In this document: positions 8,918 to 17,737 of the stretch, one piece after another
Layout: the number at the start of each line of letters is the position of its first letter
Numbering within the stretch: position 1 is the first letter of the stretch
Origin: Rhizobium sp. LC145
Lineage (GTDB): Bacteria > Pseudomonadota > Alphaproteobacteria > Rhizobiales > Rhizobiaceae
Length of the DNA stretch: 64,000 nucleotides
Assembly: GCF_001005825.1 (NCBI RefSeq)
Contig: NZ_LBHV01000007.1
Coordinates: 335,670-399,669 of the forward strand
Reading direction: 5' to 3'
Notes under the pieces: generated by a model
Seen by the model: only the letters and a program-made list of their open reading frames with translations
Databases searched by the model: none
What the model was told of the DNA's origin: nothing
Position numbers and translations under genes: made by a program

Positions 8918-10711
8918 TCAAGCCAGAACCGAGCGGGCGGCTTCCAGGCTCGCCGCTCCCGACATCACGCGGTCACGCAGGGCCGAGCTTTCGGCCAGCA
9001 GGTTTTCGGCGGCGAAGCGGCAAAGCGCCACCCGCCTTGCCGGGCCGCCATCATCCGCCTCGACGAGCCCGCCCTTGGCGAGATAGGCGCCGGTCAGCAC
9101 CAGCCCGAACAGCCGCTGATAGGGCGTGGCGCCCGCAAGCGCCTCGGATAGGCGGCCTTCCGCCTGCCCCTCGAGCAGCCAGGTCGTGGCATTTTCGAGT
9201 GCGACGATCGCCGCCTTCAGGCGATCCGCGGTCTCGCCGAACTCTACATTGTTGGAGGCCGCGACCTTGTCTGCGATATCCTTCAGTTCCGCGATGAAGC
9301 CGCTCACATGATTTCCGTCCGAAAGCGGCAGCTTGCGGGTGACGAGATCGATCGCCTGGATGCCGTTGGTGCCTTCGTAGATCGGCGCGATGCGCGCATC
9401 GCGGAGGTAGCGGGCAGCACCCGTCTCCTCGATGAAGCCCATGCCGCCATGCACCTGGATGCCGAGCGAGGCGACATCCACGCCGATATCGGTGGCGAAG
9501 GATTTGGCGATGGGGGTCAAAAGCGCGGCGCGCTCGGACCAATGGCGGGCCTCGTCGCCTTCGGTGTGGTGCGCCGTGTCGATGGCATGGGCGCAGGCAT
9601 AGCAAATGGCGCGAGCGCCCTGCGTCAACGCCTTCATGGTGATGAGCATACGGGCGACATCCGGATGCTCGATGATGGGGCTCATCCCTCCTGCCTGGCC
9701 CGAATCGGACCAGCCGGGCGCCTTGCCCTGCGTCCGCTCCCTGGCATAGGCGATCGCCTTCTGGGTGGCGGCTTCGGCAATCGCGACACCCTGCATGCCG
9801 ACCGCGAGGCGGGCATTGTTCATCATGGTGAACATGCAGGCGAGGCCCTTGTTCTCCTCGCCGACGATCCAGCCGATCGCTCCTTTTTCCTCACCATATT
9901 TTCCGTCGCCATAAATCATGGTGCAGGTCGGCGCGCCATGGATGCCGAGCTTGTGTTCGATCGAATGGCAGAAGACGTCGTTGCGGGGTCCAAGCGAGCC
10001 GTCCTCGTTCACCAGGAATTTCGGCACCAGGAAGAGCGAAATGCCGCGCGTGCCGGCCGGCGCATCCGGAAGCCGGGCGAGAACGAGATGGATGATGTTC
10101 TCCGCCGCGTCGTGTTCGCCCCAGGTGATGAATATCTTCTGGCCGAAGATGCGGTAGGAGCCGTCGTCATTGCGTTCGGCGCGGGTCTTCAGCACGCCGA
10201 GATCCGAGCCCGCATGCGGCTCGGTGAGGTTCATGGTGCCGGTCCATTCGCCGGATACCAGCTTCGCGAGGTAAGTTTCCTTGAGGGCTTCGCTGCCGTG
10301 CTTGTCGAGCGCCTCGATCGCGCCCATGGTGAGCGTCGGCGCCAGCGCAAAGGCCATGGAGGCGGAGTTCCACATCTCCAGCGTCGCGACGTTCAGCATG
10401 TGCGGAAGGTTCTGGCCGCCGAAGGCTTCCGGGCCCGTCAGGCCGTTCCAGCCGCCTTCACGCCAATGACGATAAAGGTCCGCCCAGCCGTCGGGCGTCC
10501 TGACCTCGCCATCGGTCAGCTTCGCGCCCTGCCTGTCGCCCGCCTCACCGAGCGGCGCCATCTCGTCGCTCGCGAAGCGGCCCGCCTCTTCCAGGATCGC
10601 CTCTACGAGATCGGAGCTCAGGTCTCCGAAGCGGCCGATCTCGATGGCGTCAGCCAGTCCCGCGACGTGATTGAGCGTGAAGGCGATCTCCTCCACAGGT
10701 GCCTTGTACAT
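8918..10711 (-). CDS. Acyl-CoA dehydrogenase (long, C-terminally extended form)
   Basis: 597-residue FAD-dependent acyl-CoA dehydrogenase of the subgroup that carries an extra C-terminal helical domain (about 600 aa, against 380 for the short form), as in AidB/DmdC-like enzymes. Family landmarks are TGTMNLTEPHAGSDLGVLKTRAE, FGQKIFITWGEHD, and the flavin-site QVHGGMGFIEETGAARYLRDARIAPIYEGTNGIQA. The substrate is unknown. The next gene is an enoyl-CoA hydratase, so the pair can carry out the first two steps of a beta-oxidation-type pathway. The start at 10711 (MYKAPVEEI) matches the family. A palindromic operator lies about 75 bases upstream. Confidence 0.94.
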   Translation of the reverse strand: MYKAPVEEIAFTLNHVAGLADAIEIGRFGDLSSDLVEAILEEAGRFASDEMAPLGEAGDRQGAKLTDGEVRTPDGWADLYRHWREGGWNGLTGPEAFGGQNLPHMLNVATLEMWNSASMAFALAPTLTMGAIEALDKHGSEALKETYLAKLVSGEWTGTMNLTEPHAGSDLGVLKTRAERNDDGSYRIFGQKIFITWGEHDAAENIIHLVLARLPDAPAGTRGISLFLVPKFLVNEDGSLGPRNDVFCHSIEHKLGIHGAPTCTMIYGDGKYGEEKGAIGWIVGEENKGLACMFTMMNNARLAVGMQGVAIAEAATQKAIAYARERTQGKAPGWSDSGQAGGMSPIIEHPDVARMLITMKALTQGARAICYACAHAIDTAHHTEGDEARHWSERAALLTPIAKSFATDIGVDVASLGIQVHGGMGFIEETGAARYLRDARIAPIYEGTNGIQAIDLVTRKLPLSDGNHVSGFIAELKDIADKVAASNNVEFGETADRLKAAIVALENATTWLLEGQAEGRLSEALAGATPYQRLFGLVLTGAYLAKGGLVEADDGGPARRVALCRFAAENLLAESSALRDRVMSGAASLEAARSVLA

Positions 10712-10786
10712 GGTTCTTCCTCCTCGTGGCCCTCTCGGCAGGCGGCAGCCCCCCTCAAGCCGACTCCACCATCGCGATTACTTTCT

Positions 10787-10802
10787 TTTACGTAAACGTA
10801 AA
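10787..10802. promoter_or_regulatory. Palindromic operator upstream of the acyl-CoA dehydrogenase operon
   Basis: TTTACGTAAACGTAAA consists of perfect inverted 7-mers (TTTACGT / ACGTAAA) separated by two bases. It is centred about 83 bases before the acyl-CoA dehydrogenase start and sits between that operon and the divergent transporter gene. The pattern resembles, from memory, the sites assigned to MerR-type (LiuR-like) regulators of acyl-CoA and branched-chain amino acid catabolism. No such regulator gene is in the window, so the regulator is inferred. Confidence 0.6.
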
Positions 10803-10915
10803 TACGGTTGTCAATGAGCTGCCGCCTCGTCCGATTACGCCCTGAACCCTCCTGCGTGAAATTGGCGTCACATAACTCCGATAATCTAGCGGATCATTTC
10901 GCGAGTCCACGCCTC

Positions 10916-11911
10916 ATGCTTCTTGTTCCGCCTGCCATTCCCGGTCTCGTCTGGGCCTATCATTTCCATCCTGGCTCTTCCTCCTGTACCCGCCTTCCGG
11001 CCGAGGCCAACCGTAGCGATCTCGACATCGGCGAAGGGTTCCTCTGGCTGCATCTCAACCTCGCGGACAGCCGCGTCACCTCGTTTCTGGAGGGGCTCGA
11101 AGGCCTTACGCCTGCGGCCGTCGCGGCGCTCACCACCCATGACACGCACGCGACCATCACGCTCGACGAACAGCTCGTCCATGGCACGCTGGTAGATTTC
11201 CAGCGGGAGTTCGACAGCGAGACCAGGGATATCGGCTGGCTGCACTTTTTCGTTTCTAACAGGATCATCATCACCACCCGGCTGCAGCCGCTGCGCTCGA
11301 TCGACCGCGTACGCGGAGCGGTCGAGAAGAACGCCTCGCGTTTCAAACGCCCGATCGACGTCTTCGAAACCATCGTCGCGGAATTCCAACGCACGCTGAT
11401 TACGCTGGTGATGGAGCTGACGGAGGAGCTGAACCTCATCGAGGATTTCGTCTACGACAACGCGCCCCGCGACGAGCGGCGAAAGCTCGCGCCGGTTCGG
11501 CGGACCGTCGTAAGACTGCATCGTCACTTGCGTACGGTGCTGACCCTGCTCAGGCGCGCGGCGGCCTCCGAAGACGACGAGATGCCGGAAGGTTTCGACG
11601 ATGTCGCCTCCCGGCTGATGAACAGGCTGGAAGCCGTGGATCACGACGTCTATGCGCTGCAGGAGCGGGCAAGACTGCTGCACGAGGAGATCGATTCGAA
11701 GCTTTCCTCGGAGACGAACCGCCACCTTTACATCCTGTCGCTGATGACCGCCTTCCTGCTGCCGCCATCCCTGGTGACGGGCTTTTTCGGCATGAACACC
11801 TCGTCGCTTCCCTTCGCCGAAGGCATAGGAGGAACAGCCTTTGCCGTCGGTTTCATCCTGTTTTCTGTGGCGGCGGCATGGTGGGTGCTGCGGCGAGCGG
11901 GAATCCTCTAG
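10916..11911 (+). CDS. CorA/ZntB-type divalent cation transporter
   Basis: 331-residue CorA superfamily protein. A long soluble helical domain precedes two C-terminal membrane helices (about YILSLMTAFLLPPSLVTGFF and GTAFAVGFILFSVAAAWWVL), with the hallmark GMN motif between them (FFGMNTSSLPF). The sequence is closer to the ZntB branch (zinc or other divalent cations) than to the CorA found near 58 kb in this window; this is judged from overall pattern only. I chose ATG 10916 (MLLVPPAIPGLVWAYHF); the frame is open further upstream, but the added residues have no family look. It is transcribed divergently from the acyl-CoA dehydrogenase operon. Confidence 0.85.
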   Translation: MLLVPPAIPGLVWAYHFHPGSSSCTRLPAEANRSDLDIGEGFLWLHLNLADSRVTSFLEGLEGLTPAAVAALTTHDTHATITLDEQLVHGTLVDFQREFDSETRDIGWLHFFVSNRIIITTRLQPLRSIDRVRGAVEKNASRFKRPIDVFETIVAEFQRTLITLVMELTEELNLIEDFVYDNAPRDERRKLAPVRRTVVRLHRHLRTVLTLLRRAAASEDDEMPEGFDDVASRLMNRLEAVDHDVYALQERARLLHEEIDSKLSSETNRHLYILSLMTAFLLPPSLVTGFFGMNTSSLPFAEGIGGTAFAVGFILFSVAAAWWVLRRAGIL

Positions 11912-11920
11912 AAACGAGAA

Positions 11921-11948
11921 AACCCGCCCGGCTTTCACCGGACGGGTT
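11921..11948 (-). terminator. Terminator downstream of the first BA14K gene
   Basis: AACCCGCCCGG and CCGGACGGGTT form an 11-bp stem (one G-T type mismatch) around CTTTCA. On the minus strand it is followed by TTCTCGTTTC, giving a U-rich end. It lies between the convergent transporter gene and the BA14K gene and may serve both. Confidence 0.75.
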
Positions 11949-11975
11949 CATCAAGCTCTTATTCAGACTGGCCGA

Positions 11976-12506
11976 TCAGTAGTAGGGCGAAAGGCACTGC
12001 TGGCGCGGCCCGTTATAGGGCTGGAAGGTGTTGCTGTAGCTGTCATAGGACCGATAGCGGGTAGCGCACCAGTCGTAGTGACGCGGGTTGAGGTTACCTG
12101 CGACCGGAGCCGGAGCCGGAGCCGGCTCGACATAGCGCGGTGCGGCAACGGCGCCGCCGATCACCGCCCCGGCGGCAAAGGCCGCGAGCGGGAACCAATA
12201 ACCTTCATGGTAGCGATAGCCGGCGCGGCGATCACGGTAGCCGCGATGGCCGTTGTAATAGCCCTCGCGATAGCCGCGGCGGTAATCGCGGCGGGATTCC
12301 CGCCAGTCGCGGCGATCGCGCCAATCGCCACGGTCGCGCCAGTCACGCCGGCCGTCCCAGTCGCGATACTGCACCTGCGTCACCTCGGAGGCGGCAGCCG
12401 GCTTATCGAGCGCCGGCAGCGGCATGGCCTGAGCCGGCACGAGGGAGCCGGCAAGCACGGCGGCGGAAAGACCGGAAACCGCGAGTTTCTTGAACAGCGT
12501 GAGCAT
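11976..12506 (-). CDS. BA14K family protein, copy 1
   Basis: 176-residue secreted protein. The start at 12506 (MLTLFKKLAVSGLSAAVLAGSLVPAQA) gives a clean signal peptide and has GGAGA at good spacing; the open frame runs further upstream without support. A central Arg/Asp/Tyr-rich region (repeated WRDR units, then DYRRGYREGYYNGHRGYRDRR) precedes a hydrophobic stretch (FPLAAFAAGAVIGGA). The C-terminal BA14K motif is HYDWCATRYRSYDSYSNTFQPYNGPRQQC-like. BA14K proteins are small immunoreactive, lectin-like proteins first known from Brucella; the function is not established. A paralogue lies immediately upstream on the same strand. Confidence 0.88.
   Translation of the reverse strand: MLTLFKKLAVSGLSAAVLAGSLVPAQAMPLPALDKPAAASEVTQVQYRDWDGRRDWRDRGDWRDRRDWRESRRDYRRGYREGYYNGHRGYRDRRAGYRYHEGYWFPLAAFAAGAVIGGAVAAPRYVEPAPAPAPVAGNLNPRHYDWCATRYRSYDSYSNTFQPYNGPRQQCLSPYY
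12226..12272. repeat. 47-bp direct repeat, copy within BA14K gene 1
   Basis: These 47 bases are identical to 12967-13013 in the neighbouring BA14K gene, at an exact offset of 741 bases. The repeat encodes the YREGYYNGHRGYRDRR segment. A second identical stretch is 12181-12200 versus 12922-12941. It marks a tandem duplication or later gene conversion. Confidence 0.9.
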
Positions 12507-12691
12507 TTCTATCTCCATTTCTAGTTGACCGGAACAGTTCCAGTCGGAGCGGCGCTTGCCTTCGGGCGAATAGTCATCCTCGAGGGCAGGCAACCCGTAA
12601 ATCCGTCGCGATCCTAGGAAGATGATCCTGAACCGGCGATTAACGATAGGGAATGGCTTCTTTGGGCTGAAACGAAGGCGAAATATGAAAA

Positions 12692-12719
12692 ATCCCGCTC
12701 GGATTTCTCCGGGCGGGAT
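12692..12719 (-). terminator. Terminator downstream of the second BA14K gene
   Basis: ATCCCGCTCGG and CCGGGCGGGAT form an 11-bp stem with a G-T pair around ATTTCT; on the minus strand the stem is followed by TTTTTCATATTT. It separates the two BA14K genes, so each probably has its own transcript. Confidence 0.85.
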
Positions 12720-12743
12720 GGTTCCGTAGATCTTTCGGATTCG

Positions 12744-13199
12744 TCAATACGGCGAGTTGCAAATGCGGCGCACGCCGGGGCTCGACACGTAAGTGTTGTC
12801 CGATGCGCGATAGGTCCGGTAGCGGTTCTCGCACCAGGCATAGTGGCTGTTGCTATAGTCGCCGCGCGGAACGACCGGCCGCGCCTGCGTGGCGCCGCCG
12901 ATGATCGCGCCGGCCGCGAAAGCCGCGAGCGGGAACCAATAGCCATTGTGGAAACGATAGCCCGGACGGCGATCACGGTAGCCGCGATGGCCGTTGTAAT
13001 AGCCCTCGCGATAACCACGGCGGTAGTCGCGGCGACGCTCCCAACGATCGCGGTCGCGATACTGCACGTCGGTTATGATACCGGATGCCGCCGGCTGGGG
13101 CATGGCGGGCATGGTGAAGGCCTGGGCCGGGCCGATGCCGGTGATCGTCATGACCAGGGCGGCGGCAGCGGCGGCCAAGCGTAAACGAAGAGCATTCAT
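12744..13199 (-). CDS. BA14K family protein, copy 2
   Basis: 151-residue paralogue of the preceding gene. The N-terminus MNALRLRLAAAAAALVMTITGIGPAQA is a signal peptide. The middle is rich in Arg and Tyr (YRRGYREGYYNGHRGYRDRRPGYR), then a short hydrophobic stretch (WFPLAAFAAGAIIGGA), and a C-terminal BA14K motif (SHYAWCENRYRTYRASDNTY ending RRICNSPY) with two cysteines that could form a disulphide. It lacks the WRDR repeats of copy 1. The function is unknown; a surface or periplasmic location is inferred from the signal peptide. Confidence 0.88.
   Translation of the reverse strand: MNALRLRLAAAAAALVMTITGIGPAQAFTMPAMPQPAASGIITDVQYRDRDRWERRRDYRRGYREGYYNGHRGYRDRRPGYRFHNGYWFPLAAFAAGAIIGGATQARPVVPRGDYSNSHYAWCENRYRTYRASDNTYVSSPGVRRICNSPY
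12967..13013. repeat. 47-bp direct repeat, copy within BA14K gene 2
   Basis: Partner of the repeat at 12226-12272; identical over 47 bases. Confidence 0.9.
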
Positions 13200-13285
13200 G
13201 TCGGTGCTTCCCCTGCAGGAGTTGGACGAGCCACAACGCAGTCACCGCGATTTTGTTCCAAGCCACTGGAAATTCAGGGGATTCT

Positions 13286-14377
13286 TCAGGCTTCCACCTC
13301 GATATCACCCTTGGGGCGCGAGCAGCAGGCGAGGATGTAGCCCTCCTCGATATCCTCATCGAGAATGCCGCCATTGTGGTTCATCTCCACCTCGCCCGAA
13401 AGCAGCATGACCCGGCAGGTGCCGCAGAGACCGGATTCGCAGGCCGCCGGGATGCGTACCCCGTTCGCGCGCGCCGTCATCAGCACCGTCTGGCCGGGCT
13501 GGGCGGAAATCTGCTTGCCGGAGGAGGAGAAGGCGATGGTCGCCAGAGCCTCGCCATCGGCGGTGGTCGCGGGCAATTCCTCGACCGAGGGCTGGGCCGG
13601 CTGGAAACTCTCCTGATGGTAACGCCGCATGTCGAAACCCGAGGCTTCGAGCAGCGAGCGCACCGCCGCCATGAACGGTTCCGGGCCACAGCAGAAGACC
13701 GTCCGGTCCAGGAAATCGGGTGCGAGCAGCGCGATCTTCGCCTTGTCCACCATGCCCTTCAGGCCCGACCAGAGATCGGTGCGGCCGCATTGCTCGACGA
13801 TGAAGCCGAGCGACAGTTTCGGCATGAAGCGGGCCATATATTCCAGCTCGTGCCGGAAGATGATGTCGGAGGGCGAGCGCGAGCAATTCAGGAAAACGAT
13901 ATCGCTCTGCGGCGCCCGGTCACTCATGTCGCGGGTCATCGACATCATCGGCGTGATGCCGGAGCCCGCCGAAATGAAGAGGTATTTCTCGCCCGGATGC
14001 CGGACATAGGAAAAATCCCCGAGCGGACCGAAGGCCCGGATGCGCATGCCGGGCTTCAGGTTCTCGAACATCCAGCGGGTGCCGATGCTCTCCTTTTGCG
14101 CCTTCACCGTCACCGCCAGCGCATAGGGCCGCGAGGGGCTGGAGGAAAGCGTATAGGTCCGCATGACCGGTTCCGGGCCGACCGGCAGTTCCAGGGTCAC
14201 GAACTGGCCCGGTACATAGCGGAACCAGTTCATGCGGTCGGCGCGGAAGGTGAAGGTCATCACGTCGGGCGCTTCCGGCGTGACGGAGAGGCATTCGAGG
14301 AGATGCTGCCGGTCGTTCCAGGGCTTCATCTCGTCCAGATGCGGATAGGAAGTCGAAGCGGTGAGCGCCATGTTCAT
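13286..14377 (-). CDS. gbcB: Ferredoxin reductase component of a glycine betaine-type monooxygenase
   Basis: 363-residue flavin/iron-sulphur reductase that passes electrons from NAD(P)H to the Rieske oxygenase encoded just upstream. It has an FNR-type domain with RTYTLSSSPSRP (residues 73-84, flavin binding) and SAGSGITPM (136-144, nucleotide binding). A C-terminal plant-type [2Fe-2S] domain has ligands C313, C318, C321 and C351. The order FNR then 2Fe-2S matches GbcB of Pseudomonas glycine betaine demethylase. It starts 1 base after the end of the oxygenase gene on the same strand, so the two form one operon. Substrate assignment rests on resemblance of the pair and is not proven. Confidence 0.83.
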   Translation of the reverse strand: MNMALTASTSYPHLDEMKPWNDRQHLLECLSVTPEAPDVMTFTFRADRMNWFRYVPGQFVTLELPVGPEPVMRTYTLSSSPSRPYALAVTVKAQKESIGTRWMFENLKPGMRIRAFGPLGDFSYVRHPGEKYLFISAGSGITPMMSMTRDMSDRAPQSDIVFLNCSRSPSDIIFRHELEYMARFMPKLSLGFIVEQCGRTDLWSGLKGMVDKAKIALLAPDFLDRTVFCCGPEPFMAAVRSLLEASGFDMRRYHQESFQPAQPSVEELPATTADGEALATIAFSSSGKQISAQPGQTVLMTARANGVRIPAACESGLCGTCRVMLLSGEVEMNHNGGILDEDIEEGYILACCSRPKGDIEVEA

Positions 14378-14378
14378 C

Positions 14379-15936
<1,558 letters not shown>

Positions 15937-15963
15937 TTGAGGGCATATAATCACCGGTCCTCC

Positions 15964-15981
15964 TTGTCGCATAGGCGACAA
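15964..15981. promoter_or_regulatory. Inverted-repeat operator upstream of the riboswitch
   Basis: TTGTCGCATAGGCGACAA is a perfect 7-4-7 inverted repeat. Further GCGACA half-sites occur at 15983-15988 and 16011-16017 (GCGACAA). A candidate minus-strand -10 (TTATAT, 15950-15945) lies just downstream with a poor -35, so the repeat would cover the -35 region of the gbcAB promoter. The binding protein is unknown. Confidence 0.6.
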
Positions 15982-16099
15982 TGCGACATCCGCAGCCGTA
16001 TTGACGACCGGCGACAAATGCCGCCAGCCTCCGTCGTTCCAGAGAAACGAGACGTTAATCGTCGGCCTCTAAATTCCGCGCGAAAACGGAGGGCGGGAC

Positions 16100-16711
16100 G
16101 TGCAGGCCAGGGGAAAGCTTCGCTATTACGACAGCAGGGAGTATAGGCCCTATGTCGCGCCAGCGAAGGCGACCTATCACTCCGAATTCCTGCGCACCGG
16201 GCGCATTTCGCGCGCGCACCCCATCTGGGTTCCCGAGGAGCGGCGCTATCTCACCTATCAGGAAGTGGCCGACCGCACCGGCAAGAAACTCACGGTAGCC
16301 GGCGAGAAGAGCCATGAGCGGATCAACGGCTTTCACCGCTCCATCCGTTTCCCCAAGCTGATCTTCCACCGCACGCTCGAGGACAATCCGCATCTCGGCT
16401 ATTGCCATGTGACGGCCGCGAGCACCCTCCTCTCGCGCCATGCGCAGGTGAGCTGGTCGTTCTACATCGCCAACTTCTTTTCCGAGATCGGCGAGAACGA
16501 TCGGTTCTTCGAGCGCATCAACCCGGATTATTCCCGCATGTTCTTTGCCGTCGCGATCGAGGGCGAAGCGGGCAAGCCGACGCGGCTCGACCGCTCGATC
16601 CGCGGGAACGGGCTCCTGTTCCAAACACGCGACCCCAAGGAGGCGCTGAAGAACGTGCTTTTGCTCGGGGCGCCGGACGAGGCGGTTCGCGCCATCATCA
16701 AAAGGCTTTAA
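16100..16711 (+). CDS. Uncharacterised protein (conserved-looking, about 203 aa)
   Basis: I do not recognise this protein. It starts at a GTG (16100) after GGAGGGCGGGAC, a good ribosome-binding region. It is soluble, has no signal peptide or membrane segment, and is rich in Arg, His and aromatic residues. Noticeable segments are YHSEFLRTGRISRAHPIWVP, YLTYQEVADRTGKKL and YCHVTAASTLLSRHAQVSWSF. Codon use and the strong frame argue that it is real. It is divergent from the riboswitch-controlled gbcAB operon and lies 33 bases before tsaC, with which it may be cotranscribed. A rhizobial DUF family is likely, but no function is claimed. Confidence 0.7.
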   Translation: MQARGKLRYYDSREYRPYVAPAKATYHSEFLRTGRISRAHPIWVPEERRYLTYQEVADRTGKKLTVAGEKSHERINGFHRSIRFPKLIFHRTLEDNPHLGYCHVTAASTLLSRHAQVSWSFYIANFFSEIGENDRFFERINPDYSRMFFAVAIEGEAGKPTRLDRSIRGNGLLFQTRDPKEALKNVLLLGAPDEAVRAIIKRL

Positions 16712-16744
16712 ACACGGCCTCCGCCGCGCTATTGACGAGCGGAC

Positions 16745-17722
16745 ATGACCGCAGAGATCATCGATATCCGGCAGAACAGGGAACGCGCGCTGGCGCGGGC
16801 CTCGACCGTGCTTTCGGAAGGCTTTCCCATCGCGCTTCCGACCGAAACCGTCTACGGGCTTGCCGCAGACGCCACCAATCCCGCCGCGATCACCCGCATC
16901 TACGAGACCAAGGGCCGACCGCGCTTCAATCCGCTGATCTGCCATGTGGCCGATTTCGCCATGGCGGAGCGCTATGCGGAGTTCGATCCCATTTCCCGAA
17001 AGCTTGCGGAAGCCTTCTGGCCGGGGCCGCTCACCCTCATCCTGCCGCTGAGGGCCGGGAGCGGCATTCATGCACTCGCAACCGCCGGGCTCGATACCGT
17101 CGGCATCCGCATTCCGCGAGGCTTTGCCGGCGAGCTCATCCGCGTCCTCGATCGGCCGCTTGCCGCACCCAGCGCCAATACGTCCGGCAAGGTGAGCCCG
17201 ACGAGTGCGGCCCATGTGGCTGAAGATCTCGGGGAAAAGCTGCAACTGATCCTCGATGGGGGTGCAGCACCAGTCGGCGTCGAATCCACCATCCTGCGCG
17301 TGGAGGACGGCGCGGTGCGGATGTTGCGCCCCGGTGGGGTGGCAGGCGAGGAGATCGAGAGGATCACCGGACTTCCGCTCATCCGCGCCGAAGGGCCTGT
17401 CGCGATCATCGAGGCGCCGGGCATGCTCGCCTCACACTATGCACCGACGGCCGCCGTGCGGCTGAACGCCAGCCATGTGGAGCCCGGCGAGGCCCTCATC
17501 CGCTTCGGCGACACTCCGATAACAGGGATCGAACCTGCCACGGCAGTTTTCGACTTGAGCCCTTCCGGCGATCTTGCGCAAGCCGCCGCAAACCTGTTCG
17601 ACTATCTAAAACGGGCGGATGCCAGCGGAGCTAAGCGCATCGCCATCGGCCCAATCCCCAACGAGGGCTTGGGCGAAGCGATCAACGACCGGCTGGCGCG
17701 CGCGGCCGCGCCGAGAGAATAA
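16745..17722 (+). CDS. tsaC: L-threonylcarbamoyladenylate synthase (Sua5/TsaC type)
   Basis: 325-residue Sua5-type enzyme that makes threonylcarbamoyl-AMP from threonine, bicarbonate and ATP for the t6A37 modification of ANN-decoding tRNAs. The YrdC domain is seen in FPIALPTETVYGLAADATNP, YETKGRPRFNPLICHV and WPGPLTLILP. The C-terminal Sua5 domain follows, joined by PGMLASHYAPTAAVRL. The length fits the long Sua5 form rather than the short TsaC. It lies 15 bases before the D-2-hydroxyacid dehydrogenase gene on the same strand. Confidence 0.93.
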   Translation: MTAEIIDIRQNRERALARASTVLSEGFPIALPTETVYGLAADATNPAAITRIYETKGRPRFNPLICHVADFAMAERYAEFDPISRKLAEAFWPGPLTLILPLRAGSGIHALATAGLDTVGIRIPRGFAGELIRVLDRPLAAPSANTSGKVSPTSAAHVAEDLGEKLQLILDGGAAPVGVESTILRVEDGAVRMLRPGGVAGEEIERITGLPLIRAEGPVAIIEAPGMLASHYAPTAAVRLNASHVEPGEALIRFGDTPITGIEPATAVFDLSPSGDLAQAAANLFDYLKRADASGAKRIAIGPIPNEGLGEAINDRLARAAAPRE

Positions 17723-17737
17723 CGGGAGGAGTAGCCG

